From positions 302,736-366,735 of the forward strand of contig JAJYLH010000001.1 of NCBI GenBank assembly GCA_021787845.1: DNA of 64,000 nt, given 5' to 3'. The notes under the pieces were generated by a model, which saw only the letters and a list, made by a program, of their open reading frames with translations, did no database searches and had not been told where the DNA came from. A program made the translations under genes and the position numbers. Positions 17,252 through 25,811 of the stretch are shown here, piece after piece. Origin of the DNA: Myxococcales bacterium (GTDB taxonomy: Bacteria > Myxococcota > Myxococcia > Myxococcales > JAJYLH01). Each line of letters opens with the position of its first letter. Position 1 is the stretch's first letter.

Positions 17252-18517
17252 CTAAGCCCGGATCCGGCGCACCTCCGCGCCCAACTGGGAAAGCTTGTTC
17301 TCCAGCCGTTCGTAGCCGCGGTCGAGATGGTAGACGCGCTGGACGAGCGTCGTCCCTTGCGCCTTGAGCCCGGCGATGACCAGGCTCGCGCTCGCCCGTA
17401 GGTCGGTAGCCATCACCGGTGCCCCTGAGAGGGAGGGCACTCCCTTGACGACGGCGGTGTGGCCCTCCACCTTGATGTCCGCGCCCATCCGGTCCAACTC
17501 CGACACGTGCATGAAGCGATTCTCGAACACCGTCTCCTGGACGACGCTGCTCCCGTCGGCGACCGTGCACAGCGCCATGAGCTGGGCCTGCATGTCGGTG
17601 GGGAAGCCGGGGTAGGGAGCGGTGCGGAAGTCGACCGGCGCGGGCACCCTCGGGCCTTGGACGTGCACGCCGTCGCCGATCGGCTCGATGCGGGTACCGG
17701 CCTCGCGCAGCTTCGCGGCCACCGCGTCGAGGTCCTCCAAGCGGCAGCGGTGCAGGACCACGTTACCGCCGGTGATCGCCGCGGCGACCAGCAGGGTTCC
17801 GGCCTCGATGCGGTCGGGGAAGACGTCGACCTTCATCGGCGCCAGGGATTCCACGCCGTGCACGGTCACCACTGCGTCCCCGGCGCCCTCGATGCGCGCT
17901 CCCATTCCAGCGAGAACCCGCGCGAGCTCGACGACCTCGGGTTCCCGCGCGCAGTTCTCGAGGACCGTCGTCCCGTGCGCGAGCGCCGCCGCCATCAGGA
18001 GGTTCTCGGTGCCGGTGACGGTGGGCACGTCGAAGACCACCCGGCCGCCCTTGAGGCCGCGGGGCGCGCTCGACTCGACGTAGCCGTGTTCGAGGCGGAT
18101 CTCGGCGCCGAGAACGGCGAGGCCCTTGAGGTGCTGGTCGATCGGCCGGGCGCCGATGGCGCAGCCGCCGGGGAGCGAGACGCGCGCGTGGCCGAGCCGG
18201 GCGGTGAGCGGCCCGAGCACGAGGACCGAGGCGCGCATGGTCTTGACGAGCTCGTAGGGCGCTTCCGCTCTCGGTGAGCTCGGGACCCGGATGGTGACCC
18301 GCCGGGGGTCCACTTCGTCGCGGTCGAGGTCGATCCGCATGTGGTCGAAGAGCCGGCCCATCGTGGCGATGTCGGCGAGGAGCGGGACGTTCCCCAGGTG
18401 GTGGCGGCCCTCGGCGAGGAGCGTCGCGGCGAGCAGGGGGAGGGCAGCGTTCTTGGAGCCCGAGACGTCGACCTCGCCGGCGAGCGGCCGGCCCCCGTGG
18501 ATTTCGATGGCGTCCAT
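17252..18517 (-). CDS. murA: UDP-N-acetylglucosamine 1-carboxyvinyltransferase
   Basis: A 421-residue cytosolic enzyme of the first committed peptidoglycan step, adding phosphoenolpyruvate to UDP-GlcNAc. The N-terminal SGSKNAALP contains the substrate-binding Lys22. The catalytic loop [13 protein letters not shown] has Cys119, the residue fosfomycin alkylates. Length and the six-fold inverse-barrel repeats fit the family. Start at ATG 18517 ([12 protein letters not shown]); the frame is open upstream without conserved sequence. It lies downstream of prmC on the same strand across a 204-base gap. Confidence 0.97.
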   Translation of the reverse strand: MDAIEIHGGRPLAGEVDVSGSKNAALPLLAATLLAEGRHHLGNVPLLADIATMGRLFDHMRIDLDRDEVDPRRVTIRVPSSPRAEAPYELVKTMRASVLVLGPLTARLGHARVSLPGGCAIGARPIDQHLKGLAVLGAEIRLEHGYVESSAPRGLKGGRVVFDVPTVTGTENLLMAAALAHGTTVLENCAREPEVVELARVLAGMGARIEGAGDAVVTVHGVESLAPMKVDVFPDRIEAGTLLVAAAITGGNVVLHRCRLEDLDAVAAKLREAGTRIEPIGDGVHVQGPRVPAPVDFRTAPYPGFPTDMQAQLMALCTVADGSSVVQETVFENRFMHVSELDRMGADIKVEGHTAVVKGVPSLSGAPVMATDLRASASLVIAGLKAQGTTLVQRVYHLDRGYERLENKLSQLGAEVRRIRA

Positions 18518-18721
18518 GCCTGGCCTCGCCGGCGCTTTCTCGCTCCAAGACCGCCGCGACGGCGGCGGGCGGCGAAGCGCCTGGCGTGAAGCGACCAGAT
18601 CACGAATCGTGCCGGGCTGGCAAGGGGTCGGGGGCCGCGAACATGGTGGCGGGTGGTGGATGGCGCGGCACGAGCCGGTGCGTCCCATCGGACGCGCCGT
18701 GGCCGCCCGACCGCGCTTCCG

Positions 18722-19588
18722 TCAGCGCCGGTGGGCCGAGGTGAACCGAGGGAGCCCGGCGAGGTCCTGCTCGACCGTCACCTGGGTCCAGTCGTTCGGG
18801 TCGAACAGAGCGGGAGCGCTCTCGCCATGCTCGGCGCCGTGCTCGACCACGACCAGCCCGCCCGGGCGCAGGTGGCGGGGCAACGCGGGGAGGAACCGGC
18901 GGTAGAGGTCGAGCCCGTCGGGCCCGCCGAAGAGCGCGAGGTGCGGCTCGTGCTCCACGATGTGGATGGGAAGCGTCGCTCGCTCGCCGTCGGGGACGTA
19001 CGGAAGGTTCGCGACGATCGCGTCGAAGACGCCGGAAGCGAGCGGTGCCGCGAGGTCCCCTTGGCGCATCTCGACCCGCGGGGCGACGTCGAGGAGCACC
19101 GCGTTCTCCCGGGCGAGCTGGAGCGCGTCCGGCGAGACGTCGGTCAGCACCACCCGCGCGTCCGGCCGTTCCGCCGCCAGCGTCAGGCCCAGGGTCCCGC
19201 AGCCGCAGCCGACGTCGGCCAGGAGCGCTGCCGTACCCTTGGGGACCTCCCTCAGCACCCGCTCGGCGACGAGCTCGGTCTCCGGCCGGGGAATCAGCGC
19301 GCGCGGGTCGACCTTGAACGGGCGGCCGTAGAAATCCTGCCGGCCGACGAGGTACTGGGCCGGCTCGCCAGCGGCGCGGCGCAGGACGAGGCTCTTGAAC
19401 CGGGCGAGCTCGGCCTGGTCGAGGGGCCGGTCGAAGTCCGCGTAGAGGCGGATGCGGGGGCAGCCGAGCACAAAGGAGAGCAGGAGCTCTGCCGTCAAGC
19501 GTGGGCTGTCGACGTTCCGCTCGGCGAAGAAGCCGCGGCTCCAGAGGAGCAGCTCACGGATGGTCCAGGTCCGGGTGCCCACCGGCAA
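18722..19588 (-). CDS. prmC: release-factor glutamine N5-methyltransferase
   Basis: A 288-residue SAM-dependent enzyme that methylates the Gln of the GGQ motif in release factors. There is an N-terminal helical domain, then the IPRPETE block, SAM-binding [14 protein letters not shown], acidic [11 protein letters not shown] and the catalytic motif as NLPYV. Most family members have NPPY, so the first Pro is Leu here. Start TTG 19588, with AGGTGA upstream, overlaps the prfA 3' region, so prfA-prmC form the usual operon in which the enzyme is made with its substrate. Confidence 0.93.
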   Translation of the reverse strand: MPVGTRTWTIRELLLWSRGFFAERNVDSPRLTAELLLSFVLGCPRIRLYADFDRPLDQAELARFKSLVLRRAAGEPAQYLVGRQDFYGRPFKVDPRALIPRPETELVAERVLREVPKGTAALLADVGCGCGTLGLTLAAERPDARVVLTDVSPDALQLARENAVLLDVAPRVEMRQGDLAAPLASGVFDAIVANLPYVPDGERATLPIHIVEHEPHLALFGGPDGLDLYRRFLPALPRHLRPGGLVVVEHGAEHGESAPALFDPNDWTQVTVEQDLAGLPRFTSAHRR

Positions 19589-19591
19589 AGG

Positions 19592-20647
19592 TCACCTGAG
19601 CTTCTCGGCGGTGTCGTGGGTGCGCAGCGCGGTCACCAGCTCGTCGAGGTCGCCCCCCATCAAGGCCGGCAGGTTGTGCAGGGTGAGCCCGATGCGGTGG
19701 TCGGTACAGCGGTCCTGGGGGAAGTTGTAGGTGCGGATCTTCTCCGAGCGCTCGCCGGTGCCGACCTGGGCCTTACGGCTCGAATCCTGCGCGGTCTTGA
19801 TCCGCCCCTGCTCCTGCTCGTAGAGCTTGGCGCGCAGCATCTTCAAGGCCATCGAGCGGTTCTTCTGCTGGCTCTTCTCCTGCTGGCACTTGACGATGAT
19901 GCCGCTGGGGCGGTGGGTGACGCGGACGGCGGAGTCGGTGGTGTTGACGCTCTGGCCGCCGCTGCCGGTCGAGCGCATCACGTCCCATTCGAGGTCGGCG
20001 GGGTTGATCTTCACCTCGACCTCGTCCGCTTCCGGGAGCACCGCCACGGTGACGGTCGAGGTGTGGATGCGCCCTTGCGCCTCGGTCTCGGGCACCCGTT
20101 GGACGCGGTGGACGCCCGACTCGTACTTCAGGCTGGAGTAGACCTCGTCGCCCGAGATGGCGACCGACGCCTCCTTGACCCCGCCGGCGCCGCCCTCCTG
20201 CGAGTCGAGCAGGTCGGCCTTCCAGCCGCGCGCCTCGGCGTAGCGCAGGTAGGCGCGCAGGAGCTCGCCCGCGAAGAGGCCCGCCTCGTCGCCCCCGGTA
20301 CCCGCCCGGATTTCGAGGATCACGTCCCGCTCGTCGCACGGATCCTTCGGGAGGAGGAGGATTTTCAGCTTCTCGTCGAGCGAGTCGCGGCGCGCCTGGA
20401 GCCCCGGCAGCTCGTCTTTCGCCATCTGGCGGACCTCGGGATCCTGGTCCCCGAGCATCGCGTGCAGGTCGGCGAGCTGGCGGTCGACGTCGGTACGCTC
20501 CCGATAGGTTTCGACGATTTTTTCGAGGCCGGCGCGCTCCTTCGAGACGCTCTTCAAGCGCTCCTGGTTGCCCAGGACCTCCGGGTCCGACAGCTCGGCG
20601 GTCAGGTGCTCGAACTTGCGGCTGAGCTCTTCCAGCTTGTCGGTCAT
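19592..20647 (-). CDS. prfA: peptide chain release factor 1
   Basis: A 351-residue RF1 that recognises UAA/UAG stop codons and triggers peptide release. The GGQ catalytic loop is in [17 protein letters not shown]. The N-terminal coiled hairpin and domain 2 (residues about 110-200) are of normal length. The ATG at 20647 opens [12 protein letters not shown]. The prmC start is three bases past the stop. It is divergent from the Ser/Thr kinase at 20887. Confidence 0.97.
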   Translation of the reverse strand: MTDKLEELSRKFEHLTAELSDPEVLGNQERLKSVSKERAGLEKIVETYRERTDVDRQLADLHAMLGDQDPEVRQMAKDELPGLQARRDSLDEKLKILLLPKDPCDERDVILEIRAGTGGDEAGLFAGELLRAYLRYAEARGWKADLLDSQEGGAGGVKEASVAISGDEVYSSLKYESGVHRVQRVPETEAQGRIHTSTVTVAVLPEADEVEVKINPADLEWDVMRSTGSGGQSVNTTDSAVRVTHRPSGIIVKCQQEKSQQKNRSMALKMLRAKLYEQEQGRIKTAQDSSRKAQVGTGERSEKIRTYNFPQDRCTDHRIGLTLHNLPALMGGDLDELVTALRTHDTAEKLR

Positions 20648-20886
20648 CTTCGCGAGAAACGGTGGGCGGGACCGGGGACATCCCGGCCCGAGAGCGGCGC
20701 ACTGTACCAGAACGCCCGCGGCGGTCCTGCCCGACCCGATTCCCGGCGACGCCTTGCCGCGGGCGGCGGGCGGGCGTTAGATTCCGCGCTTTCGAGTCGG
20801 CCCCAGGAGCGCCTCGTCTCGGGTCCTGCCTCGTTTCGAGACGACGCGCCGACGGCTTTCGACCCACAGGAAGCGGCGGTTCTCAC

Positions 20887-22077
20887 GTGCGTGCGCAGAA
20901 GTTCGGCCGGTACATGCTCATCGACCGCATCGCCGTCGGCGGGATGGCGGAGATCTTCCTCGCCCGGCAGATGGGGATGGAGGGCTTCGAGAAGCTCGTC
21001 GTCCTCAAGCGCATCCGCCCGGAGCTCTCGGAGAAGAAGAGCTTCGTGACGATGTTCCTGAACGAGGCGCGCCTGTCGGCGCAGCTCAACCATCCGAACA
21101 TCGCGCAGATCTACGACCTGGGGAAGGTCGGGGAGAGCTTCTTCATCGCGATGGAGTACGTCTTCGGCCGGGACATGCGGCGGGTGATTCCCAAGGCGGA
21201 GGCGCAGGGAATTCCGTTCCCCCTGGTGTACGCCGCGAAAATCGCGAGCCAGTGCTGCGAAGGGCTCTACTACGCGCACCAGAAGAGCGACTTCTACGGC
21301 CACCCGCTCGGGATCGTGCACCGGGACATCACGCCGGAGAACGTGGTCGTCTCCTTCGACGGGACGGTGAAGATCCTCGACTTCGGCATCGCCAAGGCGG
21401 CGAACACCGTCGAGCAGACGCGCGCCGGAGAAATCAAGGGGAAGCTTTCGTACATGTCGCCCGAGCAGTGCATGGGCAAGCCCCTCGACCATCGCTCGGA
21501 CCTCTTCAGCCTCGGCGTCGTGTTCTACGAATGGGTGACCGGGTTCAAGCTCTTCACCGGGGAGAGCGACGTCGCGGTGCTCAAAGCGATCACCGACGGC
21601 AAGATCTACTCGCCCTCCTACTTCAAGCCCGACGTGCCCGAGCCGATCGAGCAGATTCTGATGAAGGCCCTGGAGAAGGACCCGACCCATCGCTACCAGA
21701 GCGCGTGGGAGATGCAGTACGACATCGACCGGTTCCTCTCCGAGAACGAGTTCACCCCCTCGAACATCCACCTCGCGAACTTCTTGAAGCAGGTCTTCGC
21801 CGACGAGATGGACGACGAGCTCCGGCGCCTGTCGGCGCAGGGGACGCCGCTCGCGACGGCGACGGCGGAGGAGGAGGACGACGGCGCGGCCCGTCCCCCG
21901 GTGGCCCCCGCGCCGGGACCGGTCGCGCGGGGCGAGAGCGATGGCGCCGAAGGGGCGCCGGCGCTCGACCTTTCTCCGGAGCAGGTCGAGGCGCTGGAGC
22001 GGATGGCGACGCGCCATTCCATCACGGTTTCCACGCTCGTTCGGGAAATCGTGGCGGGATACCTGAAGTTCCAGTGA
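20887..22077 (+). CDS. Ser/Thr protein kinase with ribbon-helix-helix-like tail
   Basis: A 396-residue Hanks-type kinase. The Gly loop is IAVGGMAEIFLA, the ATP Lys K41 is in VVLKRIRP, and the catalytic loop HRDITPENV has D147 and N152. The DFG is D165 in ILDFGIAK, followed by the activation segment SYMSPEQCMG. HRDIT instead of HRDLK is common in myxobacterial kinases. There is no membrane segment. After a low-complexity Pro/Ala linker, the last about 35 residues (VEALERMATRHSITVSTLVREIVAGYL) look like a ribbon-helix-helix or short DNA-binding/dimerisation module (inferred). GTG 20887 is the likely start; upstream in-frame sequence is not conserved. Confidence 0.9.
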   Translation: MRAQKFGRYMLIDRIAVGGMAEIFLARQMGMEGFEKLVVLKRIRPELSEKKSFVTMFLNEARLSAQLNHPNIAQIYDLGKVGESFFIAMEYVFGRDMRRVIPKAEAQGIPFPLVYAAKIASQCCEGLYYAHQKSDFYGHPLGIVHRDITPENVVVSFDGTVKILDFGIAKAANTVEQTRAGEIKGKLSYMSPEQCMGKPLDHRSDLFSLGVVFYEWVTGFKLFTGESDVAVLKAITDGKIYSPSYFKPDVPEPIEQILMKALEKDPTHRYQSAWEMQYDIDRFLSENEFTPSNIHLANFLKQVFADEMDDELRRLSAQGTPLATATAEEEDDGAARPPVAPAPGPVARGESDGAEGAPALDLSPEQVEALERMATRHSITVSTLVREIVAGYLKFQ

Positions 22078-22337
22078 CCTGAATTCTTCCGGCGCATTCT
22101 CGTTCCCGCTCACCCTGATCTGCCAAGCCGCGAAAGGCTCGCGCCGCCCGCAGATTCTCGAGCTTCGCGGCGGGCCGGCACTGCTGACCCCCAACCATCG
22201 ATCCGGTTGCGGGCCCGGCGCCAGGACTGCCGAAGGGCCCAGGGTGACCGGTCCAGGACAGCACGCCTTGTCGAGGTCGTTCTATTCCGCCTCTTAGCGG
22301 CGCCCCTGCCGGCTAACAGCAGCGGTGCCGCCATGCG

Positions 22338-22640
22338 TCACTCCAGGAGATGCTGGAGGTCGTTCGCGTGGCGGAACTCGGGGTACTCCTCTTCGACCAC
22401 TTTCCAGTAGAACTCGCAGGCCGAGCAGTGTCCGTATTTCTGCACCTGAGAGCCTTGCGCGGTGCCGTTGCAGAAGGTTCCGGCGATCATCCAGCAGCAG
22501 CGGCCACCGTTGTCGCCGCCGTGGATTCCATCGGTGCGCTCTTCGAGAGCGGCAGGACAGACACCGAGCTCGGCGATGCGACACCCGCCACGCTCACGTC
22601 CACAGCGGTGAAAGTCCCAACAGTTCTGCTTCGACGCCAA
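22338..22640 (-). CDS. two-CW domain protein
   Basis: A 100-residue Cys/Trp-rich protein. The first CW motif is KQNCWDFHRCGRERGG...GVCPA and the second is GGRCCWMIAGTFCNG with CSACEFYW close behind. This matches small deltaproteobacterial two-CW proteins, probably binding a metal or an iron-sulfur centre (inferred). TTG 22640 is chosen because GGGAGGC is just upstream; the open frame extends 90 codons further with no conservation. It is divergent from the redox cluster at 23047, which suggests a shared thiol/redox theme. Function is not established. Confidence 0.75.
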   Translation of the reverse strand: MASKQNCWDFHRCGRERGGCRIAELGVCPAALEERTDGIHGGDNGGRCCWMIAGTFCNGTAQGSQVQKYGHCSACEFYWKVVEEEYPEFRHANDLQHLLE

Positions 22641-22957
22641 CCATTGCCTCCCAAGGGCGCGCAACCGGAAGAAAAGGGACCGGGCCGGCCGACCGCCAGT
22701 GTAGCAGACGACAAGAGCGGTCCCGCGCGCGCCCGAAGCTTGGCGCACGGGCTCGTGCGCCGCGAGCCAGCTCCTCTTGTCGCGGCGGACGACGGCGCCG
22801 CGCCGGACGAGGCTCGGTCGCTCCCACCGAACGACGCCTGCGTAGGAGTACGAGTGCGGTGCCTGTGCCCTGAAGCGGTCACACAATCCGTCACCGCTGC
22901 CGACTGGCATGCGACCAAGAGCCGTGAGGCGACCGCCGTCCTGGCTGGCTCGGTCCC
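22641..22957. other. divergent intergenic region upstream of the redox cluster
   Basis: No gene is supported here; Arg-rich open frames on both strands are probably spurious. The promoter-proximal part continues in the regulatory feature at 22958-23030. Confidence 0.4.
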
Positions 22958-23030
22958 GAGCCCGTCGCCTCCCCGAGCCCGTCGCGTCTTGACAGGCTGG
23001 CTCGCGAGCTTACGTTCGGGAGCCCGTCAC
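22958..23030 (+). promoter_or_regulatory. promoter and putative operator repeats of the redox cluster
   Basis: TTGACA (22989-22994) and TACGTT (23011-23016) with a 16-base spacer make a good sigma-70-like promoter. Three direct copies of GAGCCCGTCRC lie at 22958-22968, 22975-22985 and 23020-23030, flanking both boxes. They are candidate binding sites for the ArsR-type regulator encoded first in the cluster. The sequence pattern is direct; the role is inferred. Confidence 0.5.
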
Positions 23031-23046
23031 ATGCCGCGACGGGAAT

Positions 23047-23346
23047 ATGTCGGACGGAGACGACTCGATGAAGGTCACCAAACGGCAGCGGGCGGCGCGG
23101 GTCGGAGCGGCGCTGGGGCACCCGACGCGGCTGGCGATTCTGGAGCTTCTGGCCGAACACCCGCGCATCGTCGGCGAAATCATCGAGGAGATCGGCGCGC
23201 GGCAGCCCGCGGTCTCCAAGCACCTGTCGACGCTGCGGGCAGCGGGTCTGTTGGCCTGCGAGCCCGACGGTCGCTGTCGCCGGTACCGGCTCGCGGATCC
23301 AAAAGCGGTGCGTCGGGCTCTCAAGGCGTTGGGCACCCTGGGCTAA
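23047..23346 (+). CDS. ArsR-family winged-helix regulator
   Basis: A 99-residue repressor-type protein. ALGHPTRLAILELLAEHP is the ArsR entry helix, RQPAVSKHLSTLRAAGLL the recognition helix, and CEPDGRCRRYRLAD the wing. Two Cys (71 and 77) flank the wing hairpin and could form a disulfide or metal site, an unusual place for ArsR sensors. It lies first in the cluster and is followed at 60 bases by the glutaredoxin fusion, so autoregulation through the upstream repeats is likely (inferred). It is not assigned to a known metal-sensing subgroup. Confidence 0.88.
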   Translation: MSDGDDSMKVTKRQRAARVGAALGHPTRLAILELLAEHPRIVGEIIEEIGARQPAVSKHLSTLRAAGLLACEPDGRCRRYRLADPKAVRRALKALGTLG

Positions 23347-23406
23347 GGCCGCGAAGACGGCCCGAGCCCTCGGCCGCACGGCAAACGGCGCGCAAACGGA
23401 GTGACG

Positions 23407-24006
23407 ATGGCGATGAGAGAGGTGTCGGGGCTGGCGGAGCTTCGCGAGCGCGTGGGCGCCACCGGGTCCGCGTGGATCGGGTTCTTCGGAGCGTTCTCGG
23501 AAAAATCCGAGCGGCAGCTTCCGGTGTTTCGCGCGTTCGGCGAGCGCCACCCGGACAAGCCGCTGTTTCTGGTCGACGTCGGGCGGGTGAAGGACGTCCA
23601 TCGCTTCTACCAGGTCGGCAGCGTGCCCACGGTCATCCGGGTGCGCGGCGACGCGGTGGTCCAAGTGGTCGCCGGGGAGCGCCCGCTCGCCGAGTACGAG
23701 GCGCTCCTCGACGACGCGCCACCGGTGATCAAGACCGCTTCTCCACAGCCGCAGCGCACCCGCCGGGTCGTCGTCTACACGACCCCGACGTGCACCTTCT
23801 GCCGTCAGGTCAAGAGCTACTTCCAGCGGCGGGGAGTGCAGTTCCGCGAGGTCGACATCTCGCGCGACGAAGCCCAAGCCCGCCAGATGATGGCGAAGAG
23901 CGGCCAGTCCGGCGTCCCGCAGGTCGACATCGAAGGAAAGATCGTCGTCGGCTTCGACAAGCCGCAGATCGACCGGCTCCTCGGACTTTCCCGGGAAGCT
24001 GCCTAG
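23407..24006 (+). CDS. thioredoxin-like/glutaredoxin fusion protein
   Basis: A 199-residue protein of two thioredoxin folds. The N-terminal domain (1-105) keeps the fold and cis-Pro (GSVPT, 71-75), but the active-site position reads FFGAFSEKSER with no Cys, so it is redox-inert. The C-terminal domain (120-195) is a glutaredoxin with C129-T-F-C132 (TPTCTFC), cis-Pro in SGVPQVDIEG and GFDKPQI. ATG 23407 is preferred over GTG 23401 because CGGAG is at ideal spacing. It probably carries electrons from the reductase encoded at the end of the cluster, with the inert domain for docking (inferred). Confidence 0.88.
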   Translation: MAMREVSGLAELRERVGATGSAWIGFFGAFSEKSERQLPVFRAFGERHPDKPLFLVDVGRVKDVHRFYQVGSVPTVIRVRGDAVVQVVAGERPLAEYEALLDDAPPVIKTASPQPQRTRRVVVYTTPTCTFCRQVKSYFQRRGVQFREVDISRDEAQARQMMAKSGQSGVPQVDIEGKIVVGFDKPQIDRLLGLSREAA

Positions 24007-24061
24007 AGCATTTCCCCCCCCAACGGCTCGCGGTCTACGGCCGCGGGCGAAGGAGCAACCG

Positions 24062-24346
24062 ATGAACGTGCAGCCGCTCGGTGAGTTCATTCTCGTCCGT
24101 CCCTTGGAAGCGCAGGAGAAGACCTCGGGCGGCATCTACCTGCCCGAGACCGCTCGCGAGACCCCCGCTCAAGGGAAGGTGCTCGCGGTCGCGACCGGCG
24201 TCACCAACGGCGTCGTCGTCGGCGATCGCGTCATCTACAAGCGCTACTCGGGCGAGGAGCTGACCGTCGACGGCGAGAAGCTCCGGCTGGTCGCGATCGC
24301 CGACCTGCTCGCCCGGTACGTGGAAGCCGACGCCATCCAGCCCTGA
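24062..24346 (+). CDS. groES: GroES-like co-chaperonin
   Basis: A 94-residue Hsp10. LGEFILVRPLEAQEKTSGG leads into the mobile loop GGIYLPETARE, and the GKVLAVATG and VGDRVIYKRYSGEE blocks match co-chaperonins. The loop that docks on GroEL keeps a hydrophobic I-Y-L triplet, so binding seems preserved. No groEL follows; instead it is embedded between two thioredoxin-fold genes. It is presumably a second GroES paralogue. The symbol reflects family membership only. Confidence 0.88.
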   Translation: MNVQPLGEFILVRPLEAQEKTSGGIYLPETARETPAQGKVLAVATGVTNGVVVGDRVIYKRYSGEELTVDGEKLRLVAIADLLARYVEADAIQP

Positions 24347-24379
24347 TTCCCCCGAACCGAGACAAGGAGCCTGAAGACG

Positions 24380-24724
24380 ATGCTCGAAACGAACCTGAAG
24401 CACGTGGAGACGGTGCAGGAGTTCGACACCCTCCTGGCCGAGAACGACAAGGTGATGATCTGCTGCGGCCGGATGGGGCCGATGTGCCTGCCGGTCTACG
24501 ACGTGATGGAGAAGCTCGAGCCGAAGTACGCCCAGGTCGCGTTTCGCGACATGGACTTCGACAGCCCGGTCGCGCGGGAGACCATCCGCCGGCTTCCGCA
24601 GGTGCAGAGCTTCGGCGGGCTGCCGTTCACCGTCTACTTTCGCGACGGGAAGCTGATGCAGGCGACGAGCAGCATCCAGACCAAGCAGCAGGTCACCGCG
24701 ATCCTCGACCAGCACCTGGCGTAA
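24380..24724 (+). CDS. atypical thioredoxin (CX6C)
   Basis: A 114-residue thioredoxin-fold protein. The usual WCGPC is replaced by MICCGRMGPMCLPVY, giving Cys28, Cys29 and Cys36, so the redox pair would be C29-X6-C36 or C28-C29. The fold is otherwise complete, with FRDMDFDSP, the cis-Pro in GGLPFTVYF and a C-terminal helix. AGGAGCC precedes ATG 24380. Its position between GroES and the reductase suggests that it is the reductase's partner. It could also bind metal through the Cys trio. Confidence 0.85.
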   Translation: MLETNLKHVETVQEFDTLLAENDKVMICCGRMGPMCLPVYDVMEKLEPKYAQVAFRDMDFDSPVARETIRRLPQVQSFGGLPFTVYFRDGKLMQATSSIQTKQQVTAILDQHLA

Positions 24725-24758
24725 GAACCTTTCGGTCGGCGAGAAGGAGAGGGTCGTC

Positions 24759-25751
24759 ATGCCCACCGAGTCGGACGTCATGGTCATCGGCGGCGGTCCC
24801 GCAGGGCTCACCGCCGGCATCTACCTGGCGAGAGCGCACCTGGAGACCTTGGTGGTGGACAGCGGCGCCGCCGGGGGGCAGATGATCCTCTCCTCCGCCA
24901 TCGCCAACTACCCGGGCGTCCCCCGCATCACCGGGCGCCAGCTCGCGCTCGCGATGCGGAAGCAGGCCGAGTCGTTCGGCTGCCGCGTCGAATCGCAGGC
25001 GGAAATCGAATCGCTTTCGCTCGAGGGTCCGGTGAAGGAGGTGACGCTCGCGGGCGAGGGGGCCTTCACCGCCCGCGCGGTCGTGCTCGCCCCCGGAGGG
25101 CGCCCCCGCAAGCTCGGAATACCCTCCGAGACCGCTTTCGAAGGGCGTGGCATCTCCTATTGCGCGACCTGCGACGGCGAGTTCTTCACCGGCGAGGACA
25201 TCGTGGTCGTCGGCGGAGGCAACTCGGCGCTCGAGGAGGCGGTCGCGCTGACCCGGGTCGCGCGGTCGGTCACCATCGTCCACGAATTCGACCGCTTCCA
25301 GGCGCAGCCGTGGGCGGTGGAGGAGGCCCGGAAGAACCCGCGCATCCGCTTCCTCCTGGCGCAGGACGTCCGTGAGTTTCGCGGCGGCGACCACCTGGAA
25401 GAGGTGGTGCTCGCCTCGAAACGGACGGGCGACGAGACCGTTCTGCGCGCCCGGGGCGCGTTCCTCTTCATCGGCTACCGGCCGAACACCGCGTTCCTCG
25501 ACGGGCTCGCGGCGCTGACCGCGCGCGGCGAAATCGTCACCGACGAGGCGCTGCGCACGAACGTCCCTGGGGTGTTCGCCGCCGGTGACGCCCGGCAGAA
25601 GCGCTACCGCCAAATCACGACCGCGGTCGCCGACGGCACCGTCGCGGCGCTCGGCGCGGTCGAGTACCTCACCGCCCTCGAGCGTCCCGTCTGGCCCACG
25701 TGGCAGGCGTCGAACGTCATCGAGCTGGCGCCGGCGATGGTGGTGCACTAG
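24759..25751 (+). CDS. thioredoxin-reductase-like flavoprotein
   Basis: A 330-residue protein with the TrxB plan. The FAD motif is VIGGGPAGLTAGIYLARA, the redox disulfide C135-A-T-C138-D, the second dinucleotide fold VVVGGGNSALEEA, and the FAD-closing block GVFAAGDARQKRYRQITTAVADG. The NADPH 2'-phosphate motif HRRxxxR is replaced by HEFDRFQ (176-182), so cofactor use is probably not NADPH. AGAAGGAGAGGG precedes ATG 24759. It ends the cluster and probably reduces the thioredoxin and/or glutaredoxin encoded just before. Confidence 0.9.
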   Translation: MPTESDVMVIGGGPAGLTAGIYLARAHLETLVVDSGAAGGQMILSSAIANYPGVPRITGRQLALAMRKQAESFGCRVESQAEIESLSLEGPVKEVTLAGEGAFTARAVVLAPGGRPRKLGIPSETAFEGRGISYCATCDGEFFTGEDIVVVGGGNSALEEAVALTRVARSVTIVHEFDRFQAQPWAVEEARKNPRIRFLLAQDVREFRGGDHLEEVVLASKRTGDETVLRARGAFLFIGYRPNTAFLDGLAALTARGEIVTDEALRTNVPGVFAAGDARQKRYRQITTAVADGTVAALGAVEYLTALERPVWPTWQASNVIELAPAMVVH

Positions 25752-25811
25752 CGGCTCGGATCGATCGGTCCCATCCAGTGCGGGACTTCGCCGACTCCGG
25801 CACCGCTGCTG

